A stretch of 64,000 bases of DNA from positions 1 to 64,000 of the forward strand of contig DASPLX010000049.1 of the NCBI GenBank assembly GCA_035627375.1. The letters run 5' to 3'. A model generated the notes under the pieces. The model had not been told where the DNA came from. It made no database searches and was given only the letters and a program-made list of their open reading frames with translations. Position 1 is the stretch's first letter, and each line of letters begins with the position of its first letter. Below are positions 16,805 through 25,931 of the stretch, piece by piece. Source of the stretch: DASPLX01 sp035627375 (GTDB lineage Bacteria; Pseudomonadota; Gammaproteobacteria; Burkholderiales; Burkholderiaceae_D). Both the position numbers and the translations under genes were made by a program.

Positions 16805-17768
16805 AATGTAGCCAGCCGCGCTTGCGGAAGTACAGGAAAGGCGCGACGGCGCTGGCCAGCATCAATCCCAGCGCGAACGGATAACCGAGATTCCAGTTCA
16901 GCTCCGGCAGGATCCGGAAGTTCATGCCGTAGATGCTCGCGATCAGCGTCGGCGGCAGGAAGGCGACCGACGCCACCGAGAAGATCTTGATGATCTTGTT
17001 CTGGTTGATGTTGATGAAGCCGACGGTCGCATCCATCAGGAAGTTGATCTTGTCGAACAGGAAGGCGGTGTGGCCGTCGAGCGACTCGATGTCGCGCAGG
17101 ATCTGGCGCGCTTCCTCGAACTGGTCGGCATTGAGCAGGCGCCCGCGCATCAGGAAGCTGACCGCGCGCCGCGTATCCATCATGTTGCGGCGGATGCGGC
17201 CGTTCAAGTCTTCTTCCTGGGCGATCGCATTGAGCGCGTCGGCGGCATCCTGGTCGGTCAGGCGCTTCTGCAGCACGCGCCGGCTGACGTCTTCCAAGCT
17301 CTGGTAGATCCCTTCGAGCGCGTCCGCGGAGTACTCGGCGTCGGTCGCGTACAGGTCGAGCAGCACGTCCTTGTAATCCTCGATCGAACCGGGGCGCAGC
17401 CTGGCCCGCATGCGCACCAGGCGGAACACAGGCAAATCGTCCATGTGGACCGAGAACAGGATGTTCTTGGAAAGAATGAACGCGACCGTGACGATGCGCG
17501 ACGGGCCGTCGTCCTCTTCCAGCAGGAAATCGGTGCGCAGATGGAGATCGCCGTTCTCCGCTTCGTAATAGCGGGCCGAGGCCTCGATATCCTTGACCTC
17601 GTCTTCGTCGGGCAACGTGACGCCGTAGATGCTCTTGACCCAGGCACGCTCGTCGTCGTTCGGATCGGTCAGGTCGACCCAGATCGGCGCGGCGTTCTCG
17701 AGATCTTCGCGCGTCTCGATGTTGACTTGATTCAGCCGGCCGTTCTGCAATACGAATACGTTAATCAT
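16803..17768 (-). CDS. corA: CorA-family magnesium/divalent cation transporter
   Basis: A 321-residue inner-membrane channel subunit. A large cytoplasmic N-terminal domain precedes two C-terminal membrane helices. The pore signature YGMNF is present, followed by the second helix (FALGLMLASAVAPFLYF) and a basic tail ending KRGWLH. The start ATG at 17768 gives MINVFVLQ. The 286-bp gap upstream, up to the DUF4124 gene, contains no convincing gene. Confidence 0.95.
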   Translation of the reverse strand: MINVFVLQNGRLNQVNIETREDLENAAPIWVDLTDPNDDERAWVKSIYGVTLPDEDEVKDIEASARYYEAENGDLHLRTDFLLEEDDGPSRIVTVAFILSKNILFSVHMDDLPVFRLVRMRARLRPGSIEDYKDVLLDLYATDAEYSADALEGIYQSLEDVSRRVLQKRLTDQDAADALNAIAQEEDLNGRIRRNMMDTRRAVSFLMRGRLLNADQFEEARQILRDIESLDGHTAFLFDKINFLMDATVGFININQNKIIKIFSVASVAFLPPTLIASIYGMNFRILPELNWNLGYPFALGLMLASAVAPFLYFRKRGWLH

Positions 17769-18054
17769 GCGCTTCCTTTGCCGCGCGCGGGGATTGCCGC
17801 GCGCGGTTGCCCTGCAAGGCTGTTTGCAGGTCGTTGAATTCGTGGGAACGCGGCCATGATCGAGGCCTGGACGCGCCGCCCGCCAAAATGCCGGCGAGAG
17901 GCGCTTGCGGAATGGGGAAGCGCTATCTTGCCGGAACGCCGTCTAGCGACGGCCGATAACATGTACTGGGACTCCCCAAGACGGGTCTCCGAAAAGCGAA
18001 ACAGCGCAAGTGTACTTTCAACGCGAGGCCGAGGCAAGGCAGGACCGCGCAAAA

Positions 18055-18459
18055 TCAGCGTACGGCGCGTTCGATGGCCTTTTCGCGAAGATCGGCGCCC
18101 GCATTGCCGGCGGCGGAGGCCGGCGGCGCGGGCGGCGCCTTGGGCGCCTCGACGCCGCGCGTGTCGTGCAATTGAACGGCGCGGCTGTCGGCCGCTTCCT
18201 TGCCGCACTCGACGTTCGAATACACGACCTTGCCGTCGATCGTGCACTTGCGGATCGGCGCGGCCGGCGCCTGCTGGGCTTGCTGCACCTGTTGCACGGC
18301 CGACGTCTTCTGGAACGAGGACCAGATCTCGCCGAACAGGTTCTTGTCCTGCCGCATCGATACCAGTCCCAGGACCGCCACGAAGGCCAGCAGCCCCATC
18401 ACGACGGCCACCATCACCAGGCTCAGTCCGCGTTGCGGACTCAGCGTCCTTTTCTTCAT
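18055..18459 (-). CDS. DUF4124-type single-span protein
   Basis: A 134-residue protein with one N-terminal membrane helix (SLVMVAVVMGLLAFVAVLGL), a Gln/Ala/Pro linker, and a DUF4124-like segment IRKCTIDGKVVYSNVECG with its paired cysteines. Function is unknown. The frame also has an ATG at 18474 overlapping the mtgA stop as ATGA, but AGGGAG lies 6 nt before the ATG at 18459, so I prefer the latter (MKKRTLSPQRG). It is probably co-transcribed with aroE and mtgA. Confidence 0.8.
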   Translation of the reverse strand: MKKRTLSPQRGLSLVMVAVVMGLLAFVAVLGLVSMRQDKNLFGEIWSSFQKTSAVQQVQQAQQAPAAPIRKCTIDGKVVYSNVECGKEAADSRAVQLHDTRGVEAPKAPPAPPASAAGNAGADLREKAIERAVR

Positions 18460-18470
18460 CGTCGTCTCCC

Positions 18471-19172
18471 TCATCTAGGCAATTCGGCCGCGCCCATGCG
18501 GCGCAGGATCACGTTGGTGCGTCTGGCAAGGTAACCCGAACCGCGATGGCGGTCGTAAAAGCGCGGATTGGGCAGCATCACGGCGAGCTGGGCCGCCTGC
18601 GCCGGCCCGAGTCCGGCCGCCGAGACGCCATAATAATGCTGCGCGGCGGCCTCGGCGCCGAACACGCCGTTGCCCCACTCCACGACGTTCAGGTAAATCT
18701 CGAAGATTCTTTCCTTGTCCATTACCATCTCGATCATGAAGGTGATCACGAATTCCTGCACCTTGCGCACATAACTGCGCTCGCCCGACAGGAAAAGATT
18801 CTTCGCCAGCTGCTGCGTGATGGTCGAGCCGCCGGCAACGATCTTGCCCTTCTTCGCGTTCTTTTCGTACGCCTTTTGCAGGGCTTCCCAATCGACGCCT
18901 TCATGTTCGGAAAAATTGGAATCCTCGGCGGCGATGATGGCGCGTTTCAGATGATTCGAAATGCGGTTGTACGGCACCCACTTGTGCTTGAGCTTGGCCT
19001 TCGGGTTCTTTTCCTGCAAAAGCTCCAGCTGATGCCGCATGAAACTGGTGGAGTCCGGGTTATGGCCGGTCCACCACAGAATCTGCACGAAGAAATAGAG
19101 TTGCAGCGCCAGCACCAGGGCCAGCGGCGCGACGATCAACCACAGCAATATCCTGCGCCCTTTCTTTTTCAT
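18471..19172 (-). CDS. mtgA: Monofunctional peptidoglycan transglycosylase
   Basis: MtgA polymerises lipid II into glycan strands at the inner membrane. The 233-residue protein has one N-terminal helix (10-32) and a GT51 domain. The catalytic Glu83 lies in AAEDSNFSEHEGVDW, followed by GGSTITQQLAKNLFL, RKVQEF and VEWGNGVFGAEAAAQHYYG. The start is the ATG at 19172 (MKKKGRRILL). It lies 32 bp downstream of aroE and overlaps the alternative start of the next gene. Confidence 0.96.
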   Translation of the reverse strand: MKKKGRRILLWLIVAPLALVLALQLYFFVQILWWTGHNPDSTSFMRHQLELLQEKNPKAKLKHKWVPYNRISNHLKRAIIAAEDSNFSEHEGVDWEALQKAYEKNAKKGKIVAGGSTITQQLAKNLFLSGERSYVRKVQEFVITFMIEMVMDKERIFEIYLNVVEWGNGVFGAEAAAQHYYGVSAAGLGPAQAAQLAVMLPNPRFYDRHRGSGYLARRTNVILRRMGAAELPR

Positions 19173-19204
19173 TCTTGCTCCTCCCGCGCCCTCCTCCCGG
19201 GCGT

Positions 19205-20041
19205 CTACCGCAGCTTGCCGCGCAACTCCCGCAAGACCGGCGCCGTCTCCGGCCGCACGCCCCGCCACACGAAGAACGCCTCGGCGGCTTGCTCGACCAG
19301 CATGCCGAGTCCGTCGCGAACCGCCGCGCCGTGTTCCTGCGCAAAACGCATGAAGACGGTCGGCGCCGCCCCATACATCATGTCATAGGCCAGCGTTCCG
19401 GCGCCGAATACTCGCGGCGGCACCGGCGGCAGATCCGCCGCCAGGCTGGCCGAAGTCGCGTTGACGACGATGTCGAACTTGTCCTGCAAAGTCTCGAAGG
19501 CGCTCGCCTCGACCGTTCCCTGTCCGCCGAAGCGCCGCGCCAGGTCTTGCGCCCGTTCCGGTGTCCGGTTGGCGATCACGAGCCGCGCCGGCCGTTCGTC
19601 CAGCAACGGCAGCACCGCGCCGCGCGCCGCGCCGCCCGCGCCGAGCAACAGGATGCGCTTGCCGGCCAGCGGTACGCCGGCGTTGCGCGCGATATCGGCC
19701 ACCAGGCCGACGCCGTCGGTGTTGTCGCCGACGATGCGGCGCACGCCGCCGTGCCGCTCTTCGAATATCAGCGTATTGACCGCGCCGGCGGCCAGCGCGC
19801 GGGCGCTCAATTCATCGGCCAGCTCGCAGGCATCGAGCTTGAACGGCACCGTGACATTGGCGCCCTTGCCGCCGCTTTCCATGAACGCCCGCACGGTTGC
19901 GGCGAAGCCGCCGAGCGGCGCCAGCAAACGTTCGTACACGATCGGCTGCCCGGTCTGGGCGGCGAAGCGCGCATGGATCTCGGGCGACTTGCTGTGCGCG
20001 ATCGGATTGCCGATCACGACGTAACGATCGAGTCCGTTCAA
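19205..20041 (-). CDS. aroE: Shikimate dehydrogenase
   Basis: AroE reduces 3-dehydroshikimate with NADPH in aromatic amino acid synthesis. Visible motifs are GNPIAHSKSP, NVTVPFK with the catalytic Lys, DNTDGVG, the Rossmann loop LLGAGGAARGAV, NRTPERA, NATSAS and DGLGMLVEQAAEAF. The start appears to be TTG at 20041: no in-frame ATG precedes the substrate motif, and GGAGG lies exactly 6 nt upstream. This TTG overlaps the stop of the TonB-like gene as TTGA, pointing to translational coupling. Length (278) is normal. Confidence 0.95.
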   Translation of the reverse strand: MNGLDRYVVIGNPIAHSKSPEIHARFAAQTGQPIVYERLLAPLGGFAATVRAFMESGGKGANVTVPFKLDACELADELSARALAAGAVNTLIFEERHGGVRRIVGDNTDGVGLVADIARNAGVPLAGKRILLLGAGGAARGAVLPLLDERPARLVIANRTPERAQDLARRFGGQGTVEASAFETLQDKFDIVVNATSASLAADLPPVPPRVFGAGTLAYDMMYGAAPTVFMRFAQEHGAAVRDGLGMLVEQAAEAFFVWRGVRPETAPVLRELRGKLR

Positions 20042-20925
20042 TTCGCGCCTCCGCGCAGGTCTGCCTGCAATGCGTCTTCGCGCGTGAACTTGAAGCGCGT
20101 GATGATTTCCCAGACGTCGTCCTTGTCGGCCGAGCGCATGTTGTCCGGAAAGCGCCCGAAAGGCGCGGCGCGGCGCACGATGCGCAAGGCCGCGCGGTCG
20201 AGCGCGGCATTGCCGGAGCTGCGTTCGACGCGCGGTCCGCCGTCGCGCTCGTAGATGGAGCCGTCCTGGAAGATCGGGATATAGACGACCAATTCGCCGT
20301 ACAGCTTCCTGCCGTTCTCATGCGGGAAATTCAAGGTGCCGAATTTTTCGATCCGGTCTTGCAGGGACTTGTAATACATGGCGTAGCCGACTTCGCGCGT
20401 GCTCGGCGTGATCTGCGTTTTCTTCGGCCGCTTGTTGTAGTCCTCGATGTTCTTGGCGATCTCGGCTTCGCGGCGCGCGATTTCGCGGGCGTCGAGCATG
20501 TCGAACCCGTCCTGCGCGGTTTCGCGGCGCCGCTCGGTATCGCTCGTCAGGGGTGCCGTCACCGCGCTCTTCTTCGTCAGCTGGGACATCAGCTTGCGCT
20601 GCGCCTCTTCGAGTTCCTCGACGCGGCGTTTCGCGACCTTGATGCTGTCGCCGTCCTCGCTCTTGCTCATGTTGGGCAGCGGCGATTTCGCGCGCCCGCT
20701 CGCGGCATTGCCGCCGCCGTCCAGGTTGGCCTGCGCCAGCGCCTCGGCGTTGAGCGGCCGCTTGTCGTGCTTGGCATTGACCAGGATGACTTCGAGGCCG
20801 GGATCGGCCGGCTTGAACCGGAACGCGTCGGGGGCGGCGAAGCGCACCGCCAGCAATGCGGCATGCGCCGTAATCGAAATGGCAACGGCGATCGATAACG
20901 TGCGGTCTTGCAAAACGAACTTCAC
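20038..20925 (-). CDS. TonB-like periplasm-spanning protein
   Basis: A 295-residue protein with an N-terminal membrane anchor (SIAVAISITAHAALLAVRF), a charged coiled-coil-like middle (about 90-165), and a C-terminal domain that resembles TonB: YGELVVYIPIFQDGSIYER followed by AALDRAALRIVRRAAPFGRFP. TonB proteins carry proton-motive energy to outer-membrane transporters. The Pro-rich segment typical of E. coli TonB is missing and no exbB/exbD is nearby, so it may be a TonB-domain structural protein. The start is GTG at 20925. It is coupled to aroE. Confidence 0.8.
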   Translation of the reverse strand: MKFVLQDRTLSIAVAISITAHAALLAVRFAAPDAFRFKPADPGLEVILVNAKHDKRPLNAEALAQANLDGGGNAASGRAKSPLPNMSKSEDGDSIKVAKRRVEELEEAQRKLMSQLTKKSAVTAPLTSDTERRRETAQDGFDMLDAREIARREAEIAKNIEDYNKRPKKTQITPSTREVGYAMYYKSLQDRIEKFGTLNFPHENGRKLYGELVVYIPIFQDGSIYERDGGPRVERSSGNAALDRAALRIVRRAAPFGRFPDNMRSADKDDVWEIITRFKFTREDALQADLRGGAN

Positions 20926-20996
20926 GCGTCGGCTGGCTGGCGATGGTTGAAGGAAAGCATTTTACGACAAGGGTACTGCGCTAACCGAAGTTTCGG

Positions 20997-23024
20997 CTAG
21001 CCCTGTACCGATTCCACACCCGGCGTTGCTTCCCCGGCAATCGGTTCCGGCGCAGGATCGCCCCCGGCTTCGACGGCCTCCCCGGCGGCGCCTTCGTCGG
21101 CGTCCTCGAGCAACTCGTCGATCGGTTCGACCTCGCCGGATGCGACTTCGAGCAGCCGGGCCTCGACGGCCAGGTCGACTTCATCCCAGCGAACGATATC
21201 CAGTTTCACGTGCGCGCCGCGCGGCGTCTGCGGCATGCCGGACATGCGGATGACGAGCGGAATATCCGTCAGGCGCACCACCTCGTCCTTCAGCACCACG
21301 GCGTCGACCAGCTTGGCGTTTTCCTGGCCCAGCCAGCGCAGGCACCAGTAGCGTTCCATGTCGGCCTGGAAATCGGCGTAGGCGGTATAGGCGGCATCAA
21401 AGGCCGACACGATCGCGAACAAGTCGGCATCCTTGGGCTTGAACGGCGCGGCCAGCGGCGCGGTGACGCCATGCTCGACGCAGGCCAGTATCTGCCATTG
21501 GTTCACCAGATCGGTATAGCGGCGCAGCGGCGAGGTGCTCCAGGCGTATTGATCGACGCCGAGACCTTGGTGCGGCGCCGCGTGCGTCAGCATGCGCACC
21601 TGCATCTTGCCCCAGCCGCTCTTGATCTGGGTGCGGTAGATGCCGGGGACGCCGTGGTCGTGCATCAGCCGGCCCCAGCTGCTGTTGGCGAAGATCATCA
21701 GCTCGGCCACGATCTTGTCGAGCGGCGCGCCGCGCTTGCGGCGCACGATGGAGACGACGTCGTCTTCGACGTAGAAATTGAAATCGACGCGATTGGTCTG
21801 CTCCGGCTTCAGGCCGAAGGCCTCGCGTTTGGCCATCCGTCCCTTCTCGAGCGCCTGCGCCCATTGCCATAGCAACGCGATCTCGGCCTTGTGCGGATAG
21901 TCGCCGGCGCCGGCGGCAAGGTTCTCCTCTGTCACCAGCGCATCGAGATCGTTGTGGCGCAGGTTGGCGGCGATCGGCACGCATTCCGCCCGGGTCTCGG
22001 CTGCGACCACCGACCAGTCGGCGGGATCGAGCGTCGCATAGAGCGACACCGCCGGGCAGTTCTTGCCTTCGGCCAAGGTGAAGATTTCGACCAGCGAATC
22101 GGGCAGCATGGTGATCTTGTCGCCGGGCATGTACACCGTCGACAGGCGCTGACGCGCGATCGCGTCGATCGCATCGCCGCGCTTGATGCCCAATCCCGGC
22201 GCCGCGATATGGATGCCGACGCGCACCTTGCCGTCGTCCAGCGTCTGCACCGAAAACGCATCGTCGATCTCGGTGGTCGTCACGTCGTCGATCGAGAAGG
22301 CGGCGACCGGCGCCAGCGGCAAGGCCGGCACCTGCGGCACGGTGAGCGCAGGAAAACCGGTGCCGCGCGGGAAATACTCCAGCAGGAACTTCGAGAAATG
22401 CAATTCCTTGGCGGAAGCGATGCCGCCCGCCGCCAGCATCAGGCGCTGAGGCGACGTCTGCAATTCGTTGCAGGCCGCTTCGAGCGCCTTGTATTCGATG
22501 CTGTTCTTGTCCGGCTTGAACAGCAATTGCCGGACGCTTTGCTTCATGGTGTCCGGCAAGCGATGCGCCTTCAACTCCTCGACGTATTGGGCCTGGATCG
22601 CGGCTTGCTGTTTCTTCTTCTCGATGCCGGCCAGAGCGGCCTTCAGCGATTCCTCGGGCGCCGCTTTGTAGCGTCCCTTGCCCTTCTTGTAGAAATAGAT
22701 CGGCGCCGATTGCAGGCGCAACAGCAAGCCGGCGGCCTCGGCCGGAAGCGGCGCATGGCCGAAATATTCGGCGCCCAGGTCGGCGAAGCCGAACTCTTCC
22801 TCGCCCGCCACTTCCCACAGGAAATCGATATCGATATCTTCGGCTTGCTTATGCGCTTCGGCCAGCAACTCGGCCGGCGACGGCGATGCGAATTGCAGCA
22901 TCACATCGCGCGCCTTGACCTTGGTGCGCTTGCCGGTCGGCAATTCGACCTGGTAGGCTTCGCCTTGTTGCGAGAGCACGGCGCCGGCCTTGAAATCGCC
23001 GGATTCTTCGAAAAAGAGATTCAT
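20997..23024 (-). CDS. RNB-family (RNase II/R-like) exoribonuclease
   Basis: A 675-residue 3'-5' exoribonuclease homologue. An N-terminal region with an SH3/OB-like start and a helical segment precedes the RNB catalytic domain (about 240-560), including HIAAPG, STVYMPGDKITMLPD, and AWSTSPLRRYTDL. The metal-binding signature is Asp246...Glu252-Ile-Asp254-Asp255, so the second acidic residue (Asp207 in E. coli RNase II) is Glu. The C-terminal 45 residues are acidic and Ala/Gly-rich rather than an S1 domain. It ends 71 bp before the TonB-like gene. It is a divergent RNB branch, so I assign no rnb or rnr symbol. Confidence 0.88.
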   Translation of the reverse strand: MNLFFEESGDFKAGAVLSQQGEAYQVELPTGKRTKVKARDVMLQFASPSPAELLAEAHKQAEDIDIDFLWEVAGEEEFGFADLGAEYFGHAPLPAEAAGLLLRLQSAPIYFYKKGKGRYKAAPEESLKAALAGIEKKKQQAAIQAQYVEELKAHRLPDTMKQSVRQLLFKPDKNSIEYKALEAACNELQTSPQRLMLAAGGIASAKELHFSKFLLEYFPRGTGFPALTVPQVPALPLAPVAAFSIDDVTTTEIDDAFSVQTLDDGKVRVGIHIAAPGLGIKRGDAIDAIARQRLSTVYMPGDKITMLPDSLVEIFTLAEGKNCPAVSLYATLDPADWSVVAAETRAECVPIAANLRHNDLDALVTEENLAAGAGDYPHKAEIALLWQWAQALEKGRMAKREAFGLKPEQTNRVDFNFYVEDDVVSIVRRKRGAPLDKIVAELMIFANSSWGRLMHDHGVPGIYRTQIKSGWGKMQVRMLTHAAPHQGLGVDQYAWSTSPLRRYTDLVNQWQILACVEHGVTAPLAAPFKPKDADLFAIVSAFDAAYTAYADFQADMERYWCLRWLGQENAKLVDAVVLKDEVVRLTDIPLVIRMSGMPQTPRGAHVKLDIVRWDEVDLAVEARLLEVASGEVEPIDELLEDADEGAAGEAVEAGGDPAPEPIAGEATPGVESVQG

Positions 23025-23054
23025 TCTGTTCTTGTCTGTTTGAGTCGCCGCGTA

Positions 23055-23687
23055 TCAGGCCGCCGCTTGCAGCAGCGGCTCCGGCACGGGATGGGTTGCC
23101 GCCGCCGGGAGGCCGGCGCCGGGGATCGCTCCCGGCAATCGGACCCCGGCCAGCGCCGGCAGGAATACTTCGGTCACCAGCAGCAGGCCGTTCCTGCGCC
23201 GGTAGAGGCAGCGCCGGGCATGCAGCGGCACGCTGAACGCACCGATACCGAGCGCCGCGGCGGCGCGCCGCGCCAGCGGATGCTCGGCCCGCAGCCGCGC
23301 ATACTGCAATTTTCCGCGCACGACGCGCGGATCACCGAACAAGGTGGTGCCGAGCGAGCGCTCGCCGAGCGAGTTGAAGAACGGCCAGTCGGATGCGGTC
23401 GCGCCCAGAGGCACGATCGTGTGGGCATAGACGACCGGCACGCCGTCGCATTCAAGAAGCACTTCCCGTTCCTGCACCGGCGCGCGGCGCGCGAGACCGA
23501 CCAGCGCGAATTCGTCGGCCAGGCAAACGCCATGTCCCTGCCGCAAACGCCGCACCCGGAAATGGCCGCTGCGCGCGATCAATTTCTTGGTCAGGGACAT
23601 CAAGTCCGTGAGCCAGCCGCGCATGGCGTTGGAGGGATGGACGCCGTTGGCATGCGCATGCCAGCGCGCCAGGCGCGTGCGCCGCAT
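23055..23687 (-). CDS. ubiC: Chorismate pyruvate-lyase
   Basis: UbiC converts chorismate to 4-hydroxybenzoate, the first step of ubiquinone synthesis. The 210-residue protein has RGWLTDLMSLTKKL, the GERSLGTTLF segment and the C-terminal LLLVTEVFLPAL, whose Glu matches the conserved UbiC glutamate. The ATG at 23687 overlaps the yqiA stop by one base (TGATG). The Pro/Ala-rich tail of about 25 residues is longer than in E. coli. ubiA is not in the window. Confidence 0.88.
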   Translation of the reverse strand: MRRTRLARWHAHANGVHPSNAMRGWLTDLMSLTKKLIARSGHFRVRRLRQGHGVCLADEFALVGLARRAPVQEREVLLECDGVPVVYAHTIVPLGATASDWPFFNSLGERSLGTTLFGDPRVVRGKLQYARLRAEHPLARRAAAALGIGAFSVPLHARRCLYRRRNGLLLVTEVFLPALAGVRLPGAIPGAGLPAAATHPVPEPLLQAAA

Positions 23688-24295
23688 CACCGCGCCCTTT
23701 CGTGCGGCCGATCCGGTCCGCTTCCGGGCGGCACTCCGCAAAAGGCAAGCACGTCGTCGATATGGTCGGCGAAATCCGAGATGCCATGATCGCTGCCGTC
23801 GATGACGCGCTGGCGGGCATGCGGATAATGCTCCACCATCTCGCGCCAGTCCAGCACTTCGTCGCCGGTCGCGGCGAGCAGGAAATAACGTTCCGGCCGG
23901 CTGATCGCCGCGACCGCCAGCGCCTTCAATTCATCGATGTATTCGCGCTTGAATTCGAAGCGCTCGTCCGAATGATAGGCCGTCGTCACGCCGACATAAC
24001 TTTCCAGGTCGCGCGGCGGCTTGACGGCCGGGTTCAGGAGGACCGCCTTGCAGCCGATCCGTTCCGCCAGCCAGGTCGCATAATAGCCGCCGAGCGAAGA
24101 ACCGATCAGCGCCAGCTCCTGCGGCGGCACCGTCGCGGCGATGCGCTGCGCGAGTTCGATCGCCGCGCGCGGCGACGCCGGCAACTGCGGACATTCATAT
24201 TGCCCGCGCCAGCCCGTTTCCCGGAGACGATCGGCGATCATGCGCGCCTTGAAGGACAGCGGCGAAGAGCGAAAGCCGTGCAGATACAGGATCAT
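23687..24295 (-). CDS. yqiA: YqiA-family alpha/beta-hydrolase (esterase)
   Basis: A 202-residue small serine esterase. LYLHGFRSSP begins the fold, GSSLGGYYATWLAER holds the nucleophile Ser, TGDEVLDW supplies the acid and DGSDHGISDF the catalytic His. Physiological substrate is unknown. It lies between mpl (8 bp away) and ubiC (one-base overlap), so all three are probably one transcript. Confidence 0.9.
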   Translation of the reverse strand: MILYLHGFRSSPLSFKARMIADRLRETGWRGQYECPQLPASPRAAIELAQRIAATVPPQELALIGSSLGGYYATWLAERIGCKAVLLNPAVKPPRDLESYVGVTTAYHSDERFEFKREYIDELKALAVAAISRPERYFLLAATGDEVLDWREMVEHYPHARQRVIDGSDHGISDFADHIDDVLAFCGVPPGSGPDRPHERAR

Positions 24296-24303
24296 GGGAA
24301 GAC

Positions 24304-25701
24304 TTATCGGGCCGGGACGCCTGCCAAGGCATCGAGCAGTTTCTGATGGACGCCGCCGAAGCCGCCGTTGCTCATCACGAGAATGTGGTCGCCCGGCCGG
24401 GCGGCGCGCACGACGGCCTCGACCAGCAAGGCCAGGTCGTCGAAAGCTTGCGCCTTGCCGCCCAAGGAAGCGAGGGCCGCACCCAGATCCCAGCCGAGCG
24501 CATCCTTGCCGCTCTTGGCGCCGTAGCCGAACACCAGGTCGGCGTCGGCCAGGCTGCCGGGCAAGGCATCCTTCATCGTGCCGAGCTTCATGGTGTTGGA
24601 GCGCGGTTCGAGCACCGCGAGAATGCGCCGGTCGTCATCCTTGCCGATCTTCTTGCGCAGGCCGGCCACCGTGGTCGCCACCGCGGTCGGATGATGCGCG
24701 AAATCGTCGTACACGGCGATGTCGTTGACCGTCCCGCGCAACTCCATGCGGCGCCTGACGCTTTCGAACCGGGCCAGCGAGGCGATCGCCTGCGCCGGCG
24801 GCACGCCGACATGGCGCGCGGCCGCGATCGCCGCCAAGGCATTCATGCGGTTGTGCTCGCCGGTCAACGTCCATTCGACCGTGCCTTGTCTTTCGCCGCG
24901 GAATGCCACGTCGAATCGGCCATCCTCGTGTGTCCACAGGCCCCAGTCGCTCGTGCCGTCGCCGCCGAACCATTCGCATTCGCTCCAGCAGCCGCGCTCG
25001 ATCACGCGTCGCAACGAGGCTTCGGCGCCGTTGGCCACGACACGTCCGAGCTTGGGAATCGTACGCACCAGGTGATGGAATTGCGTCTCGATGGCGCCGA
25101 GGTCCGGAAAGATATCGGCATGATCGTATTCAAGATTGTTCAGGATCGCCGTCTTCGCCCGGTAATGGACGAACTTGCTGCGCTTGTCGAAGAAGGCCGT
25201 ATCGTATTCGTCGGCCTCGATCACGAAAAAGGACGAGTCGGCGCCCTTGCCGGACAAGCGAGCGGATATGCCGAAATTCAGCGGCACGCCGCCGATCAGG
25301 AAACCCGGATGGTAACCGGCGTCCTCGAGTATCCAGGCCAGCATCGACGAGGTCGTGGTCTTGCCGTGCGTGCCGGCCACCGCCAGCACCCATTTGCCTT
25401 GCAGGATATGTTCGCCGATCCATTGCGGGCCGGAGATGTAAGGCAAGCCGCGATCAAGGATTTCCTCCATCAGCGGATTGCCGCGCGAGATCACGTTGCC
25501 GATTACGAACAAGTCGGGGCTCAACGAGATCTGGGAAGGGTCGTAGCCTTCGATCAGCTCGATGCCCTGCGCAGCCAGTTGCGTACTCATCGGCGGATAG
25601 ACATTGGCATCGCAACCGGTCACCCGATGACCGGCTTCCTTGGCGAGTACCGCGAGCCCCCCCATGAAGGTGCCGCAGATGCCGAGAATATGAATATGCA
25701 T
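24304..25701 (-). CDS. mpl: UDP-MurNAc:L-Ala-gamma-D-Glu-meso-DAP ligase
   Basis: Mpl recycles murein tripeptide by ligating it to UDP-MurNAc. The 465-residue Mur-ligase-fold protein starts HIHILGICGTFMGGLAVLA, has the ATP loop GTHGKTTTSSMLAW, EADEYDTAFFDKRSKF and the C-terminal EPRSNTMKLG. This start and EADEYD are typical of Mpl rather than MurC. A 230-bp gap separates it from the divergent gene at 25932 and should hold both promoters. AmpD, also a recycling enzyme, is encoded at 50.7 kb. Confidence 0.95.
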   Translation of the reverse strand: MHIHILGICGTFMGGLAVLAKEAGHRVTGCDANVYPPMSTQLAAQGIELIEGYDPSQISLSPDLFVIGNVISRGNPLMEEILDRGLPYISGPQWIGEHILQGKWVLAVAGTHGKTTTSSMLAWILEDAGYHPGFLIGGVPLNFGISARLSGKGADSSFFVIEADEYDTAFFDKRSKFVHYRAKTAILNNLEYDHADIFPDLGAIETQFHHLVRTIPKLGRVVANGAEASLRRVIERGCWSECEWFGGDGTSDWGLWTHEDGRFDVAFRGERQGTVEWTLTGEHNRMNALAAIAAARHVGVPPAQAIASLARFESVRRRMELRGTVNDIAVYDDFAHHPTAVATTVAGLRKKIGKDDDRRILAVLEPRSNTMKLGTMKDALPGSLADADLVFGYGAKSGKDALGWDLGAALASLGGKAQAFDDLALLVEAVVRAARPGDHILVMSNGGFGGVHQKLLDALAGVPAR

Positions 25702-25931
25702 TGTAGAATTCAGGGTTCGCGGAACGCGGTGTGCGTGTCCGGCAAAGCGTGGAGTAACGAAATACGCGATTTTACCCGACCGGCGTCGGCAGTTGCCGCC
25801 GGTTCCGAGGAAATGCGAGCAAGCTCCCGCAAGACGTTGAATTTTTCATCCAGAACCGCTGCGCCGCCCCTTCCCTCCAACCGGTATGCCGGCCGAACGG
25901 GTGCCGGTCGTTCTCATATCATTTGTTCGTC

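Noticed and set aside
20983..20999. Hairpin at the end of the RNB nuclease as a terminator
   Set aside because: The stem is short, overlaps the stop codon and has no T-run.
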